DNA of 34,768 nucleotides from Actinomycetes bacterium (GTDB lineage Bacteria > Actinomycetota > Actinomycetes > Mycobacteriales > Mycobacteriaceae): NCBI GenBank assembly GCA_029780675.1, contig JAKOYE010000163.1:1-34768 (forward strand). Direction: 5' to 3'. Below the pieces are notes generated by a model. The model saw only the letters and a list, made by a program, of their open reading frames with translations. It was not told where the DNA came from and made no database searches. The position numbers and the translations under genes are program-made. The stretch's first letter is position 1. Each line of letters begins with the position of its first letter. Shown here piece by piece: positions 1 to 6,511 of this stretch.

Positions 1-14
1 CCGGAACGGCCCGA

Positions 15-1040
15 TCAGAACCGGGTGCCGTCGACCTCGTGGCCGGGCTTCTCGGCCATCAGGCCGCGGTAGGCCTGCTCGACGGTGGATCCGTGGTTGA
101 CCACGGCGTCGACCTCGCGGGCGATCGGCATGTGCAGTCCGTACTTGTCGGCGAACTCCATGATCACGCTGGAGGCTTTGACGCCCTCGGCGACCTGGTT
201 CATGCTCGCGATGATCTCCTGCACGGTCTTGCCGGATCCCAGCTGCTCGCCGACGTGGCGGTTGCGGGAGCGCTTGGAGGTGCACGTCACGATCAGGTCG
301 CCCATTCCGGCCAGGCCGGCGAAGGTGTCGCGGTGGCCGCCGATGGCCTCGCCGAGTTTGGCCATCTCACGCACCGCGCGGGTCATCACCATCGCGCGGG
401 TGTTCTCGCCGATACCCATCGCGTAGCCCATCCCGGTGGCGATCGCGTAGACGTTCTTCAGCGCTCCGGCGATCTCGACGCCGACGACGTCATCGGTGGT
501 GTAGGTACGGAACCGCTTGGTGCGGAACAGTTCCGCCAGATTGCCGGCCAGGTTGCGGTCGGGCATCGCCAGAACCGCCGCGGCGGCGTAGCCCTCGGCG
601 ACCTCCTTGGCGATGTTCGGACCGGCCAGGATGCCCGCCGGGTGGCCGGGCAGCACCTCCTCGACGATCTGGCTCATCCGCATGTTGGTGCCCTGCTCGA
701 GGCCCTTGACCAGGCTGACCACCGGCACCCACGGGCGCAGTTCCTTGGCCAGTTCGGTGAGCACGCTGCGGAAGCCGTGTGACGGCACACCCATGACGAT
801 GACGTCGGCACAATGCGCGGCCTCGTTGAAATCGTTTGTGGCACGCAGGGTTTCGGGCAGCTCAACTTCGCTGCCGAGGTACTCGGAGTTGCGGTGATTC
901 TTGTTGATGTCCTCAGCGGTGGCGGCTGACCGTACCCACTGCAGCGTCGGTCCGCGCCGGGCGCAGATGGATGCGACGGTGGTTCCCCAGGAGCCTCCGC
1001 CCAGCACGACGACTTGCGGTTCGCGGCGATCAGATGTCAT
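15..1040 (-). CDS. gpsA: Glycerol-3-phosphate dehydrogenase [NAD(P)+]
   Basis: Cytosolic enzyme that reduces dihydroxyacetone phosphate to sn-glycerol 3-phosphate, the backbone for phospholipids. The 341-residue product is the usual family length. It opens with a Rossmann nucleotide-binding loop (GGGSWGT, residues 14-20), carries the LAGPNIAKEVAEG segment (about 138-150) that matches the family's conserved (S/A)GP...E motif, and has the catalytic-lysine motif GALKN with K195, followed by the substrate-binding GIGENTRA stretch. Mycobacteria usually have two paralogues. Position beside an EthA-like monooxygenase and yajQ fits the gpdA1 (Rv0564c) copy rather than gpdA2. The gene lies 49 nt downstream of the GreA-like gene on the same strand and could be co-transcribed with it. 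Confidence 0.95.
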   Translation of the reverse strand: MTSDRREPQVVVLGGGSWGTTVASICARRGPTLQWVRSAATAEDINKNHRNSEYLGSEVELPETLRATNDFNEAAHCADVIVMGVPSHGFRSVLTELAKELRPWVPVVSLVKGLEQGTNMRMSQIVEEVLPGHPAGILAGPNIAKEVAEGYAAAAVLAMPDRNLAGNLAELFRTKRFRTYTTDDVVGVEIAGALKNVYAIATGMGYAMGIGENTRAMVMTRAVREMAKLGEAIGGHRDTFAGLAGMGDLIVTCTSKRSRNRHVGEQLGSGKTVQEIIASMNQVAEGVKASSVIMEFADKYGLHMPIAREVDAVVNHGSTVEQAYRGLMAEKPGHEVDGTRF

Positions 1041-1089
1041 GGCCTAGAAGCTAGTGCGGTCTGACGACGTTCACCGCCGGTTCGCCCGA

Positions 1090-1557
1090 TTACGTCTGAC
1101 CCGCCGGTGTCTGCGCCATCAGATGCACGCCCAGAGACACCGCGGCCACCAGGGTGACCCGCTGTTGCCGCCCGTTCGGCAGCAGATAGTCACGCCGGTC
1201 CCCCGGAGTCGCGCCCATCAGCGCTCGGCCGAGGGGGGAGTTCGGCGAGTAGACCTCCATATCGGAGCCCTCCGCGCCGCGGACGCCGAGCAGGAACGTC
1301 TCGGTGTCCCCGGTGTCGTCGTAGCGGACGGTGAGCACCATGCCCGGCTCGGCGACTCCGTCGTCGGGCGGGAAGGTCGCGTCGGCGGCGTTGCTGAGCA
1401 GTTCGTGAATCTCGTTGATGCGGGCCCGGCGGGCGAGCCAGGCCTCGACGATCTCGCCGTCGTCGTCGGCATCTCCGACGTCGTGCCGTGACATCAGGTC
1501 GATCAGTTCGGCTTCGAGTCGTTTACGGGCCTGCGGTGAGAGCCATACGGCGGTCAT
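1090..1557 (-). CDS. GreA/GreB-family transcription elongation factor-like protein
   Basis: 155-residue protein with the two-part Gre layout. An N-terminal helical region (about 6-57) contains a strongly acidic turn (residues 26-35, including DADDDGE), where true Gre factors place the acidic tip that enters the RNA polymerase secondary channel. The C-terminal FKBP-like half (about 68-150) contains YSPNSPLGRALMGATPGD, close to the family signature (SPLG.AL.G...GD). The coiled coil looks shorter and more acidic than in canonical GreA, so it may belong to the Gre-like regulators that bind polymerase without classical cleavage stimulation; that is inference. Mycobacteria have a separate housekeeping greA. 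It starts at ATG and lies upstream of gpsA. Confidence 0.8.
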   Translation of the reverse strand: MTAVWLSPQARKRLEAELIDLMSRHDVGDADDDGEIVEAWLARRARINEIHELLSNAADATFPPDDGVAEPGMVLTVRYDDTGDTETFLLGVRGAEGSDMEVYSPNSPLGRALMGATPGDRRDYLLPNGRQQRVTLVAAVSLGVHLMAQTPAGQT

Positions 1558-1636
1558 GGTGATCCGTCCTCCCGGGATGCGGTGGTCGTCGCCAGGGGCG
1601 GGCGAGGAGTCGGCGCCGCCCCTGACGACTGGGAAT

Positions 1637-1663
1637 CCCCGGGTTGATCAGCAGCCCCCGGGG
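1637..1663 (-). terminator. GC-rich hairpin downstream of the PucR-type gene
   Basis: Perfect 7-bp arms CCCCGGG (1637-1643) and CCCGGGG (1657-1663) enclose a 13-nt loop. It lies 94 nt past the stop of the minus-strand PucR-type gene and upstream of the Gre-like gene, so it is a plausible terminator for the monooxygenase/regulator unit. There is no U-tract, as is common in mycobacteria. Confidence 0.45.
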
Positions 1664-1757
1664 CTCAGGACTCCATGGTGACGGGGGATGGCCCGCCCCG
1701 GCTTGGGCTATTCCGACAATGCGGGAAGCTCGATTTGTCGAGAACCGACAGAACGGC

Positions 1758-3269
1758 TCAGTCGTCCTCGGTCACGGCCAGTTCCACCAGCATCGCCAGC
1801 CGCTTGCCCGCGTCGTCCAGGGGCAGGTCGGTGATCTCGGCCATCCGGCGCAGCCGGTAGCGGACGGTGTTCTCATGCACGCCGAGCGCCGCCCCGGCCA
1901 CGGCCGGGTCCCCCTGGGCCTGCAGCCAGGCGCGCAGTGTTACCAGGTACGGAGTGCCGTGGCCGCTGTCGTGGGCGCGGAGTTCGGCGACCGGGCCGCG
2001 CTGGGTCAGCCGCCCGGACTGTGCGGCGGTTCGCAACCGGCCGAGCACGACGTCGTCCCACGACTCGTCATAGGCCGGTGCCGGATCGGAACCGGATCGC
2101 TCCCCGAGGGCGAGGCACTCGTCGGCCTCCCGACGGGCGATGTGCAGTTCCACCGCCGTCGCGGCCGCGCTGATCCCCGCGACCAGCTCCATATCGTCGG
2201 GCAACGTGGTGACGAGGCCGGCCAGCCAGGACCGGGCGGTGGCGGCGCTGTCGGCGGGAAGGACGGTGTAGGTCGTGGTCTCGGCCAGCGTGCTGCGTCC
2301 CGGCCGGGACCAGCCGAATCCCGAGGTCATCCGCTCGAATGCGAGCAGCAGCGCGGCGTGCGGATCCTGGCCGCGACGGGCTCGCACCGCCACCACCCGC
2401 AACCGCTCCTGGGGCAGGCCGAGCCGGCTGGCCAGGGTGGCGGCGTCTGCCGCGCCCTCCAGCAGTCGGGCCACCAGTTCGGACTCCACCTGACGCTCCA
2501 GGTCGGCGCTGGCCTGGGAGCGCAACAGATGCAGGGCGACGGTCTGCGCTCCCGTGGTCAGTGCGGTCAATGCCGCGCCGGCCAGCGGTGCGGCGCTGAC
2601 CACCCACACCGAGCCGAGCAGTCGGCGGCCGGCCCGGGCGGCCGCGACCATGCGGCCGGTGCTGCCGTGATGGTCGTCGGCGGGGATGAACCGCGGTTCG
2701 TCGGTCTGTTCGAGGTACGCGAAAACGCCTGCGCGGTCGAGGAATTCCCGCAGATCGGGCGGCGGTTGCCGGGCCAGGATGGTGCGCTCGTGAGCGGGGT
2801 CGGACGGCCGGGTCAGACGCGAGTAGGCCAGCACGTCGCCACGCCGCCCGGCGATCAGCGTGGCACCGCCGATCTGCGCGCCGAGGCTGTCGGCGAGGGC
2901 GAACAGGTCGGTGGGCCCGCGCCCCGACGCCGTCTCGCGGCCCTCCAGCACCAGCCCGTAGACCACCGAGGCCAACTCGCTCCAGCTCAGCTCCGGGTCG
3001 ACCGTCAGCACGGCAGTTCCGGGGTCGGCGGCCGGCGACTCGGCGGCGCGGACCACCACGGCGACCGCGTGTGCCGCCCGCGCCCAGCCCAACGCCTCGT
3101 CGGGGCCGGCGGCACCCACCGCCAGCAGGACGTCACCGCGGACGACGCGGCCCCCGACCGTCTCGGGCAGCGCGACGCTGCGCAACTCGGCCGACCGCGG
3201 CACCGGGCAGTGGGTGAGCCGGACGCCGTAGCCGCCGAGAACGTTGACCAGGCGGTCGAGGGTGATCAA
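1758..3269 (-). CDS. PucR/CdaR-family transcriptional regulator
   Basis: 503-residue regulator. The N-terminal part (about 1-130) resembles the PucR-type sensory region. The middle is a degenerate GGDEF-like region of the CdaR group. The C-terminus carries the PucR helix-turn-helix, recognisable as GDPAVAGAALGVHENTVRYRLRRM followed by L-rich helices (final ~60 residues); the key part is HENTVRYRLRR. The start is taken as TTG at 3269: its bases overlap the TGA stop of the upstream monooxygenase (TTGA junction), and the next upstream codons are inside that gene. The overlap implies translational coupling, so the regulator probably senses the monooxygenase substrate or product and controls the operon. 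The frame remains open far upstream only because of high GC. Confidence 0.85.
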   Translation of the reverse strand: MITLDRLVNVLGGYGVRLTHCPVPRSAELRSVALPETVGGRVVRGDVLLAVGAAGPDEALGWARAAHAVAVVVRAAESPAADPGTAVLTVDPELSWSELASVVYGLVLEGRETASGRGPTDLFALADSLGAQIGGATLIAGRRGDVLAYSRLTRPSDPAHERTILARQPPPDLREFLDRAGVFAYLEQTDEPRFIPADDHHGSTGRMVAAARAGRRLLGSVWVVSAAPLAGAALTALTTGAQTVALHLLRSQASADLERQVESELVARLLEGAADAATLASRLGLPQERLRVVAVRARRGQDPHAALLLAFERMTSGFGWSRPGRSTLAETTTYTVLPADSAATARSWLAGLVTTLPDDMELVAGISAAATAVELHIARREADECLALGERSGSDPAPAYDESWDDVVLGRLRTAAQSGRLTQRGPVAELRAHDSGHGTPYLVTLRAWLQAQGDPAVAGAALGVHENTVRYRLRRMAEITDLPLDDAGKRLAMLVELAVTEDD

Positions 3270-4780
3270 CCCACCAGTTGCGCGGGCGTGCTGACCCGCC
3301 CGAACACCATGTCCTCGTCGATCTTGTCCAGGAAGCGGTGGTCGAAGGCGTCGGCCAGGTAGTCCTGGCGCACCACCCACGGCCGCTTGGTCCCGGACTT
3401 CGGCAGCGCGTGCTGATTGCGCAGCACATACCCGGCCTGCAGGTCCCAGGTCGGCTTCTCCGGCATCGCCCCGCCGGGCCGGTGCGGATAGGCGTGGGTG
3501 TAGCCGTGGGTCTTCATGTACTCGATGAGCCGGGCGGTCGACCTGGCGGTCATGTCGGCGCGCAGCGTCCAGGAGGCGTTGGTGTAGCCGATGCACCAGA
3601 TCAGGTTGGGCACGTCTTCCAGCATGTGGGCTTTGTAGGAGAACCGGTCCTGCGGTTTGACCTCCGTGCCGTCCAGGGTGAGCCGCACCCCGCCGAGGGC
3701 CAGCAGGTTCAGGCCGGTGGCCTGCACGACGATGTCGGCGTCGAGGTGGCGGCCGGATTTCAGGGCGATGCCGGTCGCGTCGAAGTGGTCGACGTGGTCG
3801 GTGACCACCGCGAGGCGGCCCTTGCTGATCTCCTCGAAGACGTCGCCGTCGGCGACCAGGCACATGCGCTGGTCCCACGGGTTGTAGCGCGGCTTGAAGT
3901 CGACGTCGACGGGGTAGCCGGTCGGCAGTTGCTTGACGTTCTGGCGGCGGACGAAGGCCTTCATCGCGTCGGGGTTGTTGCGGGCGAAGATCCAGATCGC
4001 CTTCTCGATGGATAGTGAGATCGTGCGAATGATGTTGTAGGACGGCCGGTTCGGCAGCAGCTTGCGGATCGGTTGCAGCCAGCGGTTGACCCGTGGCATC
4101 GAGAACAGGTAGCCGGGCGAGCGCTGCAGCATGGTGACGTGGGCGGCCCTGCGGGCCAGTGCCGGCACCAGGGACACCGCGGTGGCGCCGGAGCCGATCA
4201 CCACCACCCGCTTGCCGGTGTAGTCGAGGTCCTCGGGCCAGTGCTGGGCGTGCACGACGGTGCCGCCGAAGGTGTCCAGGCCCGGGAAGTCGGGGGTGTA
4301 GCCCTGGTCGTAGTTGTAGTAGCCGGAGCCGAAGAACACGAACCGGCTGCGGTAGCGCTTGGTCGCACCGTTCTCGGTGACGTGCACCGTCCAGGTGTCG
4401 GTGGTGGAGTCCCAGTCGGCGGCGGTCACCGCGGTGTGGAAGCGGATGTGGGGATAGATGCCGTGCTTGCGCGCGGCGTCCTCCATGTAGTCGCGGATGC
4501 GGTCGCCGTCGGCCACGTACTCCTCGCCGGTCCACGGCTCCCACGGCCAGCTGAGGGTGAAGATCGAGGAGTCCGAGCGCACCCCGGGGTAGCGGAACAA
4601 GTCCCAGGTGCCGCCGATGCGCTCGCGCCGTTCGAGGATGACGTAGCGGGTGCCCGGGTCGCTCTCCGAAATCCGGTAGGCCGCTCCGATCCCGGAGATC
4701 CCGGCGCCGATGATGACGACGTCGAACGTGCCGGCGTCGGTTTCGGCGGGGGTGTGTGCGGTCTCCGGGGTGAGCGTCAT
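3266..4780 (-). CDS. EthA-like flavin-containing (Baeyer-Villiger) monooxygenase
   Basis: 504-residue FAD/NADPH monooxygenase predicted to insert oxygen into ketones or oxidise S/N centres in the cytosol. Motifs in order: FAD Rossmann loop GAGISG (25-30); ERRERIGGTWDLFRYPGVRSD (50-70), the substrate/FAD region shared with EthA; the BVMO fingerprint FGGTVVHAQHWP (171-182), matching FxGxxxHxxxW(P/D); NADPH-binding loop GSGATA (196-201); and ATGLN (near residue 355). ATG 4780 has AAGGA seven bases upstream. EthA activates ethionamide and isoxyl in M. tuberculosis; this gene's position matches the Rv0565c paralogue, whose physiological substrate I do not know. It overlaps the PucR-type regulator and lies 76 nt after yajQ. 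Confidence 0.92.
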   Translation of the reverse strand: MTLTPETAHTPAETDAGTFDVVIIGAGISGIGAAYRISESDPGTRYVILERRERIGGTWDLFRYPGVRSDSSIFTLSWPWEPWTGEEYVADGDRIRDYMEDAARKHGIYPHIRFHTAVTAADWDSTTDTWTVHVTENGATKRYRSRFVFFGSGYYNYDQGYTPDFPGLDTFGGTVVHAQHWPEDLDYTGKRVVVIGSGATAVSLVPALARRAAHVTMLQRSPGYLFSMPRVNRWLQPIRKLLPNRPSYNIIRTISLSIEKAIWIFARNNPDAMKAFVRRQNVKQLPTGYPVDVDFKPRYNPWDQRMCLVADGDVFEEISKGRLAVVTDHVDHFDATGIALKSGRHLDADIVVQATGLNLLALGGVRLTLDGTEVKPQDRFSYKAHMLEDVPNLIWCIGYTNASWTLRADMTARSTARLIEYMKTHGYTHAYPHRPGGAMPEKPTWDLQAGYVLRNQHALPKSGTKRPWVVRQDYLADAFDHRFLDKIDEDMVFGRVSTPAQLVG

Positions 4781-4856
4781 TGCTGGTCCTTCGATGCCGG
4801 GTCTGGGTTCGTCACCAGATTAGGCCGCACCGGTGGACCGGGCCAGAGGTCCCGGC

Positions 4857-5348
4857 TCAGCGGTAGTTGACGAACTGCAATGCCACCTCGAGGTCGGCGC
4901 CCTTGAGCAGGGCGATGACCGACTGCAGGTCGTCGCGGCTCTTGGAGGTCACCCGGACCTCGTCGCCCTGGATCTGGGTCTTGACACCCTTCGGGCCCTC
5001 GTCGCGGATCAGCTTGGTGATCTTCTTGGCGTTCTCGCTGGAGATGCCCTGCTTGAGGGTGCCGGAGACGCGATAGGTCTTGCCGCTGGGCTGCGGGTCG
5101 CCGGCGTCGAAGGCTTTCATCGAGATGTCGCGACGGACCAGTTTCTCCTTGAACACGTCCACGGCGGCCTTGGCGCGCTCCTCGGTGGAGGAGACGATCT
5201 CGATGACCTCGTCGCCCTTCCAGGCGATGCTGGTGTCGGTGCCGCGGAAGTCGAATCGGGTGCTCAGTTCCTTGGCGGCCTGGTTCAGGGCGTTGTCGAC
5301 CTCTTGGCGGTCGACCTTGCTGACGATGTCGAAGCTGGAGTCAGCCAC
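4857..5348 (-). CDS. YajQ-family cyclic-di-GMP/nucleotide-binding protein
   Basis: 163-residue protein. From the GTG at 5348 ([17 protein letters not shown]) it matches the full length and N-terminus of mycobacterial YajQ proteins such as Rv0566c. It has two related alpha/beta halves; typical segments are [38 protein letters not shown] and the terminal ALQFVNYR. YajQ proteins bind nucleotides and, in Xanthomonas, act as cyclic-di-GMP effectors; the mycobacterial role is not established here. An in-frame ATG further upstream would add 26 residues absent from homologues, so GTG is preferred. The gene is divergent from tRNA-Tyr and shares its promoter region. Confidence 0.92.
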   Translation of the reverse strand: MADSSFDIVSKVDRQEVDNALNQAAKELSTRFDFRGTDTSIAWKGDEVIEIVSSTEERAKAAVDVFKEKLVRRDISMKAFDAGDPQPSGKTYRVSGTLKQGISSENAKKITKLIRDEGPKGVKTQIQGDEVRVTSKSRDDLQSVIALLKGADLEVALQFVNYR

Positions 5349-5410
5349 GTTTTGTCCCTTCATGTGCGCGGTCGGCCCAAGCGCGGACGGCTTCGTGGGG
5401 CGGGCCGGAT

Positions 5411-5440
5411 TGTGTTCGGGGTACATCCTCGTTGTACCCT
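5411..5440 (+). promoter_or_regulatory. Probable promoter of tRNA-Tyr
   Basis: A TACCCT -10 element (5435-5440) lies about 45 nt upstream of the tRNA. A weak -35 (TGTGTT, 5411-5416) precedes it by 18 nt. The same TACCCT hexamer forms the -10 of the tRNA-Thr promoter near 28022 in this window, which supports the call. Confidence 0.5.
5419..5439. promoter_or_regulatory. Perfect 7-7-7 inverted repeat in the yajQ/tRNA-Tyr promoter region
   Basis: GGGTACA (5419-5425), a 7-nt spacer and TGTACCC (5433-5439) form a perfect dyad that overlaps the -10 box of tRNA-Tyr. It may be an operator, or it may arise because two divergent -10 elements of the TACCC type face each other. Confidence 0.4.
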
Positions 5441-5484
5441 GCTACTCGCATGGAGGCGGGGTGTTCCCGGTCTGCATGCACCCA

Positions 5485-5567
5485 GGCAGGTTGCCCGAGC
5501 GGCCAATGGGAGCGGACTGTAAATCCGTCGGCGAAAGCCTACACAGGTTCGAATCCTGTACCTGCCA
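5485..5567 (+). tRNA. tRNA-Tyr (anticodon GTA)
   Basis: Class II tRNA with long variable arm, 83 nt. Acceptor arms GGCAGGT (5485-5491) and ACCTGCC (5560-5566) pair perfectly, discriminator A at 5567. The anticodon loop reads CTGTAAA with GTA. The T arm contains GGTTCGAATCC. CCA is not encoded. Confidence 0.95.
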
Positions 5568-5636
5568 CGCTTTTCTTGATGTCGACGAACGGTTTTCCCT
5601 CCCGCATTGATGGTTCCGGAGGTGATCGTCGTCAGC

Positions 5637-5721
5637 TACCATGAAGGGGTCTGCAGCAGTAGCTGCGGAAAGTGAACCCGAGACCCGGCCGGACGACCGT
5701 GGCGCTCGGGTTTCGCGCTTT
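5637..5721 (+). ncRNA. Candidate short transcript between tRNA-Tyr and the DUF3800-like gene
   Basis: A -10-like TACCAT (5637-5642) with a TTCCGG hexamer 17 nt upstream is followed by two hairpins: CTGCAGC/GCTGCGG (5651-5657 and 5662-5668, loop AGTA, one G-U pair) and a terminator-like AACCCGAG/CTCGGGTT stem (5675-5682 and 5705-5712) with a U-rich tail ending near 5721. Transcription from about 5649 would give an RNA of about 70 nt. It could instead be the 3' trailer and terminator of tRNA-Tyr. I do not recognise it as a named RNA family. Confidence 0.35.
5675..5712. terminator. Bidirectional intrinsic terminator
   Basis: Perfect 8-bp stem AACCCGAG/CTCGGGTT, extended by flanking AAAG/CTTT pairing across a small internal loop, with T-rich sequence TTTCGCGCTTTCT on the plus side. 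It lies immediately beyond the stop of the minus-strand DUF3800-like gene, so it can serve both converging transcripts. Confidence 0.6.
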
Positions 5722-6255
5722 CTAGATCACTCTGACCGTGATGACCGGTCGGATGTGAGATCGCCAGTGCCCGCCCTTCGCCCAACACCAGGCGAAAGCA
5801 TCTGGTATCCCGAGTAAGCGTTCCGCGGTCGCTCGGCGGTGCTCATAGCGCAGGGTGTCCTGGCGGCCTGCAGTTCGAATGGCGCCGTAGAGCAGTCTGC
5901 GGTCGAACTGAAGGAGCGACTCGTCGCTGTCTAGGACGATGAGGGTCTCGACCCCGCTTCCTGCGAGATCTTCGACCAGCGCAGAGAGGCAAGCCGCCCG
6001 GGCCTTTACCTGACTGCCGTGCCGTCGGCCCGCGTCGTAGATCGTTGCTCGGAGATCTGCGGCAGTGAAGGCCTTGGCAATCGTCTCCTTGCGGCCGTCG
6101 GACTCGTCCTTCATGTGGAGCCGATGCTGGCCCGGACGCAGAAGGTCTTGGACGACATCCCGAGTGGACGCCAAGTCCTCGCTGAGTATGCAGGCCGCCA
6201 CCATCACGAAATTTCGCTGCTTGCTTTCGTCGACGAAGATGTGGCGAACGGTCAT
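5722..6255 (-). CDS. DUF3800-like RNase H-fold protein of unknown function
   Basis: 177 residues from ATG 6255. It begins MTVRHIFVDESKQRNFVMVA, the DUF3800 hallmark (hydrophobic strand ending in DES, then a hydrophobic strand), has a second acidic cluster in LIVLDSDESLL (D109, D111) and ends with the helix GIPDAFAWCWAKGGHW (D152). The spacing of D9/E10, D109/D111 and D152 is consistent with a metal-binding RNase H-like site, but activity is not shown. Similar short actinobacterial proteins (VDESK...PGQ.RLH...) are common and uncharacterised. The open frame extends upstream to 6513, but that extension is Cys/Arg-rich and crosses the palindrome at 6427-6484, so the internal ATG is preferred. 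GC content looks slightly lower than in neighbours, hinting at acquisition. Confidence 0.65.
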   Translation of the reverse strand: MTVRHIFVDESKQRNFVMVAACILSEDLASTRDVVQDLLRPGQHRLHMKDESDGRKETIAKAFTAADLRATIYDAGRRHGSQVKARAACLSALVEDLAGSGVETLIVLDSDESLLQFDRRLLYGAIRTAGRQDTLRYEHRRATAERLLGIPDAFAWCWAKGGHWRSHIRPVITVRVI

Positions 6256-6426
6256 CAGCTGCTCCGGGCGATCTCCGATGGAACATTTGTCGCTGCGAGA
6301 TTGATGCCGGGCCGCATGCCCACAGACGCTAGCGGGGCCGACTGACCACAAACTGCTCATCAGCAGCCGGGCGGCATGGCACTGCACCCCGTTAAACGGG
6401 CGTAATCTCCCTGAGACATCCAGTCG

Positions 6427-6484
6427 CGAGCAGACGCAAACTCGCGCGGATGAGGTCCATTTTGTGCGAGTTCGCGTCTGCTCG
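6427..6484. repeat. Long intergenic palindrome (REP-like)
   Basis: A 19-nt arm (6427-6445, beginning CGAGCAGACGC) and its complement (6466-6484, ending GCGTCTGCTCG) match at 18 of 19 positions around a 20-nt centre that can add further G-U and A-T pairs. It occupies the divergent region between the DUF3800-like gene and the secreted repeat protein. This arm sequence resembles dispersed palindromes I recall from other mycobacterial intergenic regions; no second copy is present in this window. Confidence 0.7.
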
Positions 6485-6511
6485 GCGTGGGTGAGTGATA
6501 GGGAGTCATAC

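Noticed and set aside
1644..3362. Long plus-strand open frame of 572 codons antisense to the PucR-type gene
   Set aside because: Rich in Arg/Gly/Gln and opposite a gene with clear domains; high GC creates such shadow frames.
3270..4544. Upstream extension of the PucR-type gene into a 928-codon open frame
   Set aside because: The extension lies within the monooxygenase on the same strand, in another frame, and is Arg/Pro/His-rich with no domain. The TTG at 3269 marks the real start.
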